Shown: in pieces, positions 7,046 to 13,667 of the stretch
How the letters are laid out: every line of letters starts with the position of its first letter
Position numbering within the stretch: the stretch's first letter is position 1
NCBI GenBank assembly: GCA_049589355.1
Contig: JBAWAP010000273.1
Coordinates: 1-16,729, forward strand
Direction: 5' to 3'
DNA length: 16,729 nucleotides
Source: JBAWAP01 sp049589355
GTDB lineage: Bacteria > Chloroflexota > Anaerolineae > VGOG01
The notes under the pieces: model-generated
The model's database searches: none
What the model was told of the DNA's origin: nothing
The model's input: only the letters and a program-made list of their open reading frames with translations
Program-made: the position numbers and the translations under genes

Positions 7046-7711
7046 ATGAATGTGATCGTCGTCGGCTGCGGCCGGGTGGGCTCGGCCCTGGCCTATCAGT
7101 TGTACAAGAAGGGACATCAGGTGACGGTGGTTGATCGGGAAACCTCTTCCTTCAATAACCTGCCGCCAGACTTTAGCGGGCGCATGGAGGAAGGCGATGT
7201 GCTCTCCAGAGATGTGCTGCACCGCGCTGGGATTGAACAGGCTGATGCCCTGGCAACCGTGACCAGTTCCGACTCGATTAACGCTGTGGTTGCTCATGTG
7301 GCGCGCACCGTGTATGATGTTCCCAACGTAGTGGTGCGCAACTACGATGCCCGTTGGCGACCACTGCAAGAGGCCTTTGGCCTGCAGGTGGTCAGTCCCG
7401 CCAGTTGGGGCGCGCAACGTATGGAGGAACTGCTCTTCGGTGCCCCTCTGCAGGTGCAGGCCGTGTTTTCGGCCGGCAACGCCGAAGTGGAAATCTACGA
7501 GCTGGCGGTGCCTGAAAAATGGCATGGGCGCAGCCTGCAAGAACTGTTGCCTGAAGGCCAGTGCCTGACCGTGGCCCTGACCCGGGCCGGTCGGGCCATG
7601 CTGCCCTCCTATGACCTCCGCCTCGAGGCGGGCGATGTGGTCTACTTGAGCGCTACTCTAGGGGGCATCGAAGCGCTGCGCCGTCGGCTGGACCTGGGGC
7701 AGGAGGGTTGA
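7046..7711 (+). CDS. TrkA-like RCK protein (first)
   Basis: This 221-residue soluble protein has a TrkA-N Rossmann domain and a TrkA-C (RCK_C) domain, as in the cytosolic regulators that gate K+ transporters by binding NAD(H)/ATP or c-di-AMP. The nucleotide loop is GCGRVGSALA (residues 7-16), with an acidic residue after strand 2 (VTVVDRE). The RCK_C part spans about 145-221 (WHGRSLQELLPE ... LRLEAGDVVYLSA). ATG 7046 with GGAGG 5 nt upstream is preferred; an upstream TTG at 7004 lies within a hairpin. There is 1 nt between its stop and the next gene. No TrkH/KtrB pore gene is in the window, so its partner is either the adjacent KimA-like permease or encoded elsewhere. Confidence 0.88.
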   Translation: MNVIVVGCGRVGSALAYQLYKKGHQVTVVDRETSSFNNLPPDFSGRMEEGDVLSRDVLHRAGIEQADALATVTSSDSINAVVAHVARTVYDVPNVVVRNYDARWRPLQEAFGLQVVSPASWGAQRMEELLFGAPLQVQAVFSAGNAEVEIYELAVPEKWHGRSLQELLPEGQCLTVALTRAGRAMLPSYDLRLEAGDVVYLSATLGGIEALRRRLDLGQEG

Positions 7712-7712
7712 C

Positions 7713-8381
7713 ATGTTTGTCTTGATCGCTGGCGGTGAGCCTACCGGCGTGCAATTGGCCGCCTTCCTGGCGGCGCAGAATCACCAGGTCCGCCTGATCG
7801 AGCACCGACGCGAGGTACTCTCGCACATCCACCGCGAGTTGGCCACCGAGGTGATCTACGAAGGCAATACGACAGACCCTCAGACCCTCGAGCAAGCCGG
7901 AATCCGTCAGGCCCACGTGCTGGTGGCCTGCACCCCCAACGATGCTGACAACCTGGCGCTGTGCTTTTTAGCCCATACCCTCTACGCCGTGCCTCGCACC
8001 ATTGGACGGATCAACAACCCGCGACACGCCTGGCTTTTCGATCAGAAATTCCACGTGGACGTGGCGCTCAATGAGGCCAGTATTCTGGCTCATCTGATCG
8101 AAGAAGAAATGTCATTGGGTGATATGATGACCTTGCTCAAACTGCAGCGAGGCCAGTACTCCCTGGTGGAGGTAATGGTCACGCCGGGGGCCAGAGCGGC
8201 GGGGGTTGCCATCAAAGACATGGCCCTGCCTGAGCAATGCGTGATTACCGCCGTCATCCGCCAGGGCGAGATGCTACTGCCGCGCGGGGCGACAACCCTG
8301 GAAGTCGGAGACGAGGTGTTGGCCGTAACAGACAGCCAGGGAGCGGAGCAACTTGCTGCTTTGTTCACTCCCGAAAAGTAG
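7713..8381 (+). CDS. TrkA-like RCK protein (second, degenerate nucleotide loop)
   Basis: At 222 residues it has the same layout as its neighbour: Rossmann domain (1 to about 135) and RCK_C domain (about 140-222, with GVAIKDMALPEQCVITAVI and TLEVGDEVLAVTD). The expected GxGxxG loop reads AGGEPTG, with Glu at the central Gly, so dinucleotide binding may be altered. The acidic residue after strand 2 (RLIEHR) is kept. Tandem unequal TrkA-like genes suggest a hetero-oligomeric RCK ring, one subunit sensing and one structural. It is translationally close to the first (1-nt gap). Confidence 0.85.
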   Translation: MFVLIAGGEPTGVQLAAFLAAQNHQVRLIEHRREVLSHIHRELATEVIYEGNTTDPQTLEQAGIRQAHVLVACTPNDADNLALCFLAHTLYAVPRTIGRINNPRHAWLFDQKFHVDVALNEASILAHLIEEEMSLGDMMTLLKLQRGQYSLVEVMVTPGARAAGVAIKDMALPEQCVITAVIRQGEMLLPRGATTLEVGDEVLAVTDSQGAEQLAALFTPEK

Positions 8382-8386
8382 TGGTG

Positions 8387-8544
8387 ATGATAATTGACGT
8401 CGAGGCCCTGTTTGAGATTGAGCGCGCCCAGGTCCCGGCTCCCGGTTGGAGGGAACCCGCTGGGTGATCTGCATGGGCGCTTACAAGGGTGATCTGATCC
8501 TGGCGGTGCGGACCCGCAGCCGGCGAGGTGGGGCTGGGCAATAG
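8387..8544 (+). pseudogene. Decayed fragment resembling the end of a DHH-family phosphoesterase
   Basis: Frame 8461-8544 reads WVICMGAYKGDLILAVRT then RSRRGGAGQ, continuous upstream with RLEGTR. From memory this resembles the C-terminal DHHA1 part of DHH phosphoesterases of the NrnA/GdpP group. The preceding piece (MIIDVEALFEIERAQ) is open in another frame from ATG 8387, so a frameshift and a large deletion are implied. DHH enzymes of this group degrade c-di-AMP or pApA, which suits the KimA/TrkA context. The assignment is tentative because only about 35 residues remain. Confidence 0.4.
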
Positions 8545-8573
8545 TTGACGCCATCGGGAAAGTGTGGTAAAAT
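8545..8573 (+). promoter_or_regulatory. Sigma70-type promoter for hppA
   Basis: TTGACG (8545-8550), a 17-nt spacer and TAAAAT (8568-8573) form a near-consensus promoter, with the same -35 box as the kimA promoter. The predicted start of transcription (about 8580) coincides with the first base of the hairpin at 8580-8601. The leader to hppA would be about 225 nt and includes a MITE. Confidence 0.65.
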
Positions 8574-8579
8574 TATTTC

Positions 8580-8605
8580 AGAGTGGTCTGGAGGCCACTC
8601 TTTTT
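8580..8605 (+). terminator. Hairpin plus T-run: trkA terminator or 5' leader hairpin
   Basis: AGAGTGGTC (8580-8588), loop TGGA, GGCCACTCT (8593-8601), then TTTTT (8601-8605) is a textbook intrinsic terminator for the kimA-trkA transcript. Because a promoter ends 7 nt upstream, the same sequence may also form a protective hairpin at the 5' end of the hppA mRNA. Confidence 0.65.
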
Positions 8606-8613
8606 GAATTTGT

Positions 8614-8749
8614 ATAACTGCTCAGCCCGTGTCATTGCGAGGAGCGTTCCTTCGGCTTCGCTCAGGACAGGTTTTTGCGACGAAGCAATCTCCTCCTTGC
8701 GGCTTGGGGATTGCTTCGCTTCGCTCGCAATGACAGCCTGAGTAGTCAC
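8614..8749. mobile_element. MITE-like element (diverged copy) in the hppA leader
   Basis: The ends are ATAACTGCTCAG (8614-8625) and, as reverse complement, GTGACTACTCAG (8738-8749). They are flanked by GAATTTGT (8606-8613) and GAATTCGT (8750-8757), an 8-bp target duplication with one mismatch. Inside is a palindrome TGTCATTGCGAG (8630-8641) / CTCGCAATGACA (8724-8735), itself interrupted by a 'CCTTCGGCTTCGCTCAGGACAGG' type unit around 8648-8670. There is no coding capacity. The ends match the better preserved element at 10828-10949. Confidence 0.65.
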
Positions 8750-8806
8750 GAATTCGTATAGGTTTTTGTCTTTTGGACCACCTGAAAGCGTCGAGAGGAG
8801 GCATTG

Positions 8807-10777
8807 GTGTCGTTGCTCCTTATATCTGCTGGCGTCGGCCTTGTCGCCATCGCTGTTGCTGTTCTCACTTTCCGAAACCTCAGGAAGGCCCCGATTCAGT
8901 TTCCGAACATGGCCGAAATCGCCAGTTATATCGCCACCGGGGTAAGAGCCTATCTTTCAAGACAATTGAAGACCATCTTGCTGGTCACACCCTTCCTGGC
9001 AGCCGTCGTTTGGGCTCTTCTTGGCCCCTGGGTGGCGCTTACGTTTACCCTGGGTATTTTCACCTCCCTCATCACCACCTTTCTCGGCATGAGTGCCGCT
9101 GTCCGGGCCAACGAGAAGACGGCTGAAGATGCCACTACCTCGCCCATAAAAGCTTTCCGCACGGCGGTTCTCGGGGGCTCGGTCATGGGGTTCTCCATCG
9201 CCGGCTTCAGTCTGGTCGTCCTATCCATCCTGTACTTTGTGTTCCGGGGTCCGAATCCCCTGATCGGGTTTGGCTTCGGGGCCAGCCTGGCGGCTTTGTT
9301 TGCCCAGATTGGCGGGGGGATCTATACCAAATCGGCGGACATCGGCGCGGATCTGGTCGGAAAAATCGAGAAAGGCATTCCGGAGGACGATCCCCGCAAT
9401 GCCGCGGTGATCGCTGACCTGGTCGGGGACAACGTTGGAGACTGCGCTGGCCGTGGCTCTGACCTGTTTCAAACTTTTTCCGACGATATCGTGACTGGAA
9501 CATTGGTCGTCACCGTGCTCATTGCCGCCGGCCGATACGTGCCACAGGCTGTGTTCTTTCCCTTGCTTCTGCAATCCGTTGGGTTGCTAGCTTCCCTTGT
9601 TGGCGTTTTCTCCATGAGAACGTTGAAGACTCTCCGACCAGAAGCCTCTTTCAACGTGGGGATGATCGTCAACACGGTGTTGGCTACATTGGGCTCCTGG
9701 TTACTGACGAAATATTTGCTCCATGACGTTCGTGTCTTCTGGGGCTGTTTCCTGGGCATTCTGGTCACACTGGTCGCAGTCTTCTTCACCCGGTATTATG
9801 CTGGGGCGAATGGTAAACCTGTTCGTAAGATGGCGGAGGCGGCCAAGCGTGGAGCGGCGTTGAACCTGATTACCGGAATTGCTTTTGGACTCCAGAGCCC
9901 GCTAGCATCTATTGTCATGATCGCCATTGCTGTTTCGGTAGCTTATATCGCCTCCGGCGGCTCGTTGCTGGGGGTGGTAGCGGTGAACATTGGCACAGAC
10001 CTCCTGATCGGGTATATCATGACCGCCGATGCCTTTGGTCCGATCACTGACAACGCGGCGGGGATCGCCGAAATGTCCGGTGCCAGCGAGCAGGTGGTGC
10101 GTTCGCTCTCCTCGCTGGACGCCATTGGCAATACCATGAAGGCCACGACGAAGGCCTATGCGATGTCTTCGGGGACGATCACCGCCTTTGTCCTATTCGT
10201 TACCTTCTTTGACCTTGTCGGCTTGAGGGAGATGGACATTTCCCAGCCGTTTTCGGTGGCTTTCCTGTTTCTGGGAATCGCCTTCCCTTATCTGATCGCT
10301 TCCCTGGTCATCGGTTCAACGGCCAAAACCGCCTTGCAGATGGTGGATGAGGTGCGCAGACAGTTTCGGACCATTCCGGGGTTGATGGAGGGTCAGGCTA
10401 AACCCGATTATGCTGCCTGTGTGGACATTGCTACCAAGAATGCTCTGCGGGAGATGGTGTTGCCGGGCTTGCTCAGCATCGCCATTCCGATTGCCGTCGG
10501 TTTTGCCTTTGGGGCCTGGGCCTTGGGGGCGCTGCTGATCGGGGCTGTGGCCGCCGCCGCACTTCTGGGGCCGTTTTTCAATAACCTCGGGACCGCTCTC
10601 GATAACGCCAAAAAGATCATCGAGGGTGGCGGGCACAAAGGCACCTTTGAGCACCAGTCGGCGGTCATCGGCGATACGGTTGGTGACCCGCTCAAGGATG
10701 TCGCCGGACCATCGTTGCTCATCTTCATGAAACTCATTGGTATGACAGCACTGTTGATGGCCAATGTAATTCGTTAA
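8807..10777 (+). CDS. hppA: Membrane-bound proton-pumping pyrophosphatase (K+-independent type)
   Basis: The 656-residue integral membrane protein hydrolyses PPi and pumps H+ (Na+ pumping not excluded). The cytosolic catalytic motifs are present: ADIGADLVGKIEKG, EDDPRNAAVIADLVGDNVGD (about 193-212) followed by CAGRGSDLF, FGPITDNAAGIAEMS (about 410-424), and near the C-terminus IGDTVGDPLKDVAGPS. The position that separates K+-dependent (Ala) from K+-independent (Lys) enzymes reads GNTMKA, so Lys445 predicts K+ independence; Met replaces the usual Thr in GNTTK. GTG 8807 is chosen because AGAGGAGG (8794-8801) is 5 nt away; TTG 8804 would be too close. The gene is monocistronic as far as visible, with MITEs in the leader and 3' flank. 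Confidence 0.93.
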   Translation: MSLLLISAGVGLVAIAVAVLTFRNLRKAPIQFPNMAEIASYIATGVRAYLSRQLKTILLVTPFLAAVVWALLGPWVALTFTLGIFTSLITTFLGMSAAVRANEKTAEDATTSPIKAFRTAVLGGSVMGFSIAGFSLVVLSILYFVFRGPNPLIGFGFGASLAALFAQIGGGIYTKSADIGADLVGKIEKGIPEDDPRNAAVIADLVGDNVGDCAGRGSDLFQTFSDDIVTGTLVVTVLIAAGRYVPQAVFFPLLLQSVGLLASLVGVFSMRTLKTLRPEASFNVGMIVNTVLATLGSWLLTKYLLHDVRVFWGCFLGILVTLVAVFFTRYYAGANGKPVRKMAEAAKRGAALNLITGIAFGLQSPLASIVMIAIAVSVAYIASGGSLLGVVAVNIGTDLLIGYIMTADAFGPITDNAAGIAEMSGASEQVVRSLSSLDAIGNTMKATTKAYAMSSGTITAFVLFVTFFDLVGLREMDISQPFSVAFLFLGIAFPYLIASLVIGSTAKTALQMVDEVRRQFRTIPGLMEGQAKPDYAACVDIATKNALREMVLPGLLSIAIPIAVGFAFGAWALGALLIGAVAAAALLGPFFNNLGTALDNAKKIIEGGGHKGTFEHQSAVIGDTVGDPLKDVAGPSLLIFMKLIGMTALLMANVIR

Positions 10778-10782
10778 GTGGG

Positions 10783-10822
10783 GAGTTGCCGAAGATGGCG
10801 ATGGGCAGGCCCTGAGCAACTC
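10783..10822. terminator. Weak hairpin after hppA
   Basis: GAGTTGC (10783-10789) pairs with GCAACTC (10816-10822) over a 26-nt loop, with no T-run. The downstream arm runs directly into the target site of the MITE (10820-10827). It is possibly a remnant terminator. Confidence 0.3.
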
Positions 10823-10827
10823 TCCAG

Positions 10828-10949
10828 GTAACTGCTCAGCCTGTCATTCTGAGCGAAGCGAAGAATCTCGTTTGTGCGGAGAACGAGACCCTTCGCTTCG
10901 CTCAGGGTGACACCAAAAGCGTCCAAATCTGCCAAGGCTGAGCAGTTAC
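10828..10949. mobile_element. 122-bp MITE with perfect inverted ends and 8-bp target duplication
   Basis: The terminal inverted repeats GTAACTGCTCAGCCT (10828-10842) and AGGCTGAGCAGTTAC (10935-10949) are perfect over 15 bp. The flanks are exact 8-bp direct repeats, CTCTCCAG at 10820-10827 and 10950-10957. IS66-family insertion sequences are known for ends starting GTAA and 8-bp duplications, so this is probably an IS66-driven non-autonomous element. It contains a second palindrome (TGTCATTCTGAGCGAAGCG.. / ..CGCTTCGCTCAGGGTGACA). It has no coding capacity and ends 22 nt before the Shine-Dalgarno of the next gene. Confidence 0.85.
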
Positions 10950-10983
10950 CTCTCCAGGACATTTACGCGCTAGGAGGTGAATG

Positions 10984-12240
10984 ATGCCCTACCTGAGCAA
11001 CCTGATAGAGAAGCCCGTGGCAGACGTAGATGGCGAGCCCCTCGGTCGCCTGAAAGACCTGATCGCCTCCCTCCGAAGCGAAATCCCTCATCCCAAGGTC
11101 GTCGCGCTCGTGGTCAAGCGAGCCGGTGGCACCTTCCTGGTCCCGTTCTCTGACGTGGCCGTGCTCATCGCCCCGGCGATCCCGCTTGCCCGGCGTCTTC
11201 AGGACATTGTTCCCTACGAACCGGGGGAGCAAGACCTGTACCTGGCGCGGGATGTGCTCGACAAACAGATCATAGATACGAACGGGATGCGTGTGGTGCG
11301 CGTCAACGACCTGGAACTGATGCGCGTCAACCATCATTTCTACGTCGCCAACGTGGACATCGGCGGGCTGGGGCTCCTGCGGCGCCTGGGGCTGGCGAAG
11401 ATAGCGCAAAAGCTCAGCAGCCGCTTCGGGCGAGAGCTGCTGCCGAGCACTATCTCCTGGGATGCTGTGGAACTGCTGCCCGGCGACCAGCCGATGCGGC
11501 TAAAAGTCCCCAGCGACAAGATAACCGAACTGCACCCGGCAGATCTGGCTGAGATCATCAGCGACCTCAGTCACGTCGAAAGCAGCAGGTTCCTGGAATC
11601 GCTCGACGTGGAGACCCTGGCCGATACGCTGGAAGAGGTCGAGCCGGACTTCCAGGCCAGCCTGGTCGAGAGGATGCCCAACGAGAAGGTGGCTGACGTC
11701 CTGGAGGAGATGGCCCCTGACGAAGCGGCCGACCTGCTGGCCGAACTACCGCAAGACCGCAGTCAGGAACTCCTCGAACTGATGGAGGACGAAGAAGCCG
11801 AGGACGTTCGCAAGTTGCTGGCCTACCCGGAGGACACGGCCGGCGGGATTATGACCACCGAGTTCATCGCCATCCGCCCTGACCTCACCGCGGAACAAGC
11901 CATCGCCGTCCTGCGGGAGACCGCGGAAGAGGCCGAACCGATCTTTTACGTCTATGTGACCGACGGCGAGGGGCACCTGATAGGTATGTTCTCGTTGAGC
12001 GACCTGGTGCTGACCTGGCCCCAAACGCCTGTGACCGAGTTTATGGAACGCCGCGTCACCAGCGTAGGCCTGCTCGACAGCCAGGATAAGGTGGCACAGG
12101 TCGTCGCTAAGTACAACCTGTTGGCCGTGCCGGTGGTGGACGATGAGAGGCGGCTGCACGGCATCGTCACCGCCGACGACGCGCTGGACAAGATTATCCC
12201 GACTGCCTGGAAGAAACGCCTGCCCCGCCTGTACCATTAA
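10984..12240 (+). CDS. Soluble PRC-barrel / MgtE-N / CBS-pair protein, likely Mg2+-sensing regulator
   Basis: This 418-residue protein has no membrane segments. The first ~165 residues look like one or two PRC-barrel modules (IEKPVADVDGEPLGRLKDL; VLDKQIIDTNGMRVVRVNDL). Residues about 180-290 are an MgtE N-domain, acidic and helical (LHPADLAEIISDL, EMAPDEAADLLAELP, YPEDTAGGIMTTEFI). Two CBS motifs follow (about 290-410). In MgtE the N and CBS domains bind Mg2+ and gate the pore, but here the MgtE membrane domain is absent. Two NRAMP-type transporters follow directly (34 nt to the first), so this probably regulates them according to Mg2+. AGGAGGTG (10972-10979) favours ATG 10984; ATG 10981 is too close. 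Confidence 0.87.
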   Translation: MPYLSNLIEKPVADVDGEPLGRLKDLIASLRSEIPHPKVVALVVKRAGGTFLVPFSDVAVLIAPAIPLARRLQDIVPYEPGEQDLYLARDVLDKQIIDTNGMRVVRVNDLELMRVNHHFYVANVDIGGLGLLRRLGLAKIAQKLSSRFGRELLPSTISWDAVELLPGDQPMRLKVPSDKITELHPADLAEIISDLSHVESSRFLESLDVETLADTLEEVEPDFQASLVERMPNEKVADVLEEMAPDEAADLLAELPQDRSQELLELMEDEEAEDVRKLLAYPEDTAGGIMTTEFIAIRPDLTAEQAIAVLRETAEEAEPIFYVYVTDGEGHLIGMFSLSDLVLTWPQTPVTEFMERRVTSVGLLDSQDKVAQVVAKYNLLAVPVVDDERRLHGIVTADDALDKIIPTAWKKRLPRLYH

Positions 12241-12274
12241 ATCCTAGCGCTGGGTGTCCCTTAGAGGAAATTGA

Positions 12275-13558
12275 ATGGCGAATCGTGCCTCAGTCGGCAG
12301 AAGACTGGCGTCTTCTCCGCTGATCAGGAGATTGCTGCTTTTCATCTCGGTCTTCGGCCCGGCGACGATCACGGGCATGGCTGACAATGACGCCTCCGGC
12401 GTTGCGACCTATTCGATCGCGGGGGCACGGCTGGGATATCCGATCCTGTTTGCCCTGGTTTTGATCACGATTCTTCTGGGCATCACGCAGGAAATGGGCA
12501 TGCGGCTGACCTTGATCACCCGGCGAGGCCTGGCCGACCTGATCCGGGAGAAGTGGGGTGTCAGGGTCTCCCTGTTGATCTTTGCCAGTTTGCTGATTGC
12601 CAATATGGGGACCATCATCGTTGACCTGGCTGCTGTCAAGACGACCAGCGCAATGTTGAGCATTCCGGCGATTCCCGCGATTATCGTTATCGTCGTGGTC
12701 ACTTTCCTGTTTGTCACGAAAGGCAATTACAAACTGACCCAGGGCATTATGCTGGCAGCCTGCCTTTTCTACCTGGTATACATCTTCTCGGCCTTCAAAG
12801 CAATGCCTGACTGGAGTGAAGCCCTGACGAATCTTCTATTTCCTCACGGGGTAGCCTTCACCAGAGCATATCTGAAAGATTATCTTTTAATCGGCATGGG
12901 TGTTCTCGGCACCACGGTTACTCCGTGGGGGCAGTTCTTTATCAGCAGCTTCGCCTATGACAAGAAAATCGAGGCGGGCAAGATCGGGTACTCCCAGGCA
13001 GAGACATATTGGGGCGCCTTCCTGACCGACTTTTTCTCGTTTTTCATGATCGTCGCCACTGCCGCGACTTTGTTTGTTCATGGCATTCCCCTGGTTTCAG
13101 GAGAACAGGCTGCTCTGGCCATCAAGCCCTTTGCCGGGGAACTTGCCGGAACATTGTTCGCTGTCGGAATCCTCAATGCCGGGTTTATGGGCATCGTGAT
13201 CGTATCTTTATCCACGGCCTACGCGTTCGCCGAGTTCTTCGGCCTCTCTGGGAGCCTGGATACATCCTATAGGCAAAGCAGGAACTTTTACATCATCTTT
13301 CTCGGGCAACTGGTCGTCGCCGCCATCGCTATCATGCTGCCCGGCGTGTCGCTGTTTCAACTGGCAATTGCCACACAAGCGTTGAACGCGATGACGCTTC
13401 CGTTGGTTTTTTACTACCTGATCAAATTGACCAGCAACAAAGCGCTTATGGGCAGATATGCCAATAACTCCTTTCAGAAGTATTTCACCATCGTTGCAAC
13501 GATGGTCATTTTCATTGCATCTATTAGTACACTCACAGCGGCAATATTCAGGTTTTAA
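12275..13558 (+). CDS. NRAMP-family divalent metal transporter (NRMT-like), first copy
   Basis: This is a 427-residue protein with about 11 hydrophobic segments. TM1 has MADNDASGVATYSIAG (residues 35-50) where canonical manganese/iron NRAMPs have DPGN. TM6 has GTTVTPWGQFF (212-222) where canonical ones have the metal-binding MPH. Loss of the Met thioether and the DNDA/SG-type TM1 are features I associate with the Mg2+-transporting NRAMP branch (NRMT). TQEMGMRL and ITRRGLADLIRE are typical of this branch. The upstream MgtE-N/CBS gene supports Mg2+ as cargo. AGAGGAAA at 12263-12270 serves ATG 12275. The stop TAA is followed by 32 further sense codons in the same frame encoding a hydrophobic helix. 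Confidence 0.85.
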   Translation: MANRASVGRRLASSPLIRRLLLFISVFGPATITGMADNDASGVATYSIAGARLGYPILFALVLITILLGITQEMGMRLTLITRRGLADLIREKWGVRVSLLIFASLLIANMGTIIVDLAAVKTTSAMLSIPAIPAIIVIVVVTFLFVTKGNYKLTQGIMLAACLFYLVYIFSAFKAMPDWSEALTNLLFPHGVAFTRAYLKDYLLIGMGVLGTTVTPWGQFFISSFAYDKKIEAGKIGYSQAETYWGAFLTDFFSFFMIVATAATLFVHGIPLVSGEQAALAIKPFAGELAGTLFAVGILNAGFMGIVIVSLSTAYAFAEFFGLSGSLDTSYRQSRNFYIIFLGQLVVAAIAIMLPGVSLFQLAIATQALNAMTLPLVFYYLIKLTSNKALMGRYANNSFQKYFTIVATMVIFIASISTLTAAIFRF

Positions 13559-13657
13559 CGCAATGTTGCCTGGGCTATCACCGTGGCGTTGATTTCCCTG
13601 CTGCTCACGAGTCTCTTCCCCAGCCTGTTTGGCAGTTGGCCCAAAAGTGCAAGGTAA
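13559..13657 (+). other. 32-codon hydrophobic open tail in frame after the first NRAMP stop
   Basis: Directly after TAA 13556-13558 the same frame stays open for 32 codons (RNVAWAITVALISLLLTSLF, then PSLFGSWPKSAR) up to TAA 13655-13657. It encodes one plausible membrane helix with no good start codon or Shine-Dalgarno of its own. It may be a C-terminal helix cut off by a nonsense change, a relic of a deleted tandem copy, or a readthrough product. Confidence 0.45.
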
Positions 13658-13667
13658 GGGGGCGAAC

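Noticed and set aside
6353..7540. 395-codon - strand open frame opposite the kimA-like and trkA-like genes
   Set aside because: It is a GC-rich shadow of the + strand codons: His/Gln-rich, no motif, and it spans two well-recognised genes and the gap between them.
8622..8804. 60-codon - strand open frame ending ..PERSRRNAPRNDTG
   Set aside because: It is the translation of a common palindromic repeat inside the MITE, not a gene.
8614..10949. Composite transposon carrying hppA between two MITEs
   Set aside because: The two elements have different target duplications (GAATTYGT and CTCTCCAG), and there is no duplication shared by the outer ends, so they inserted independently.
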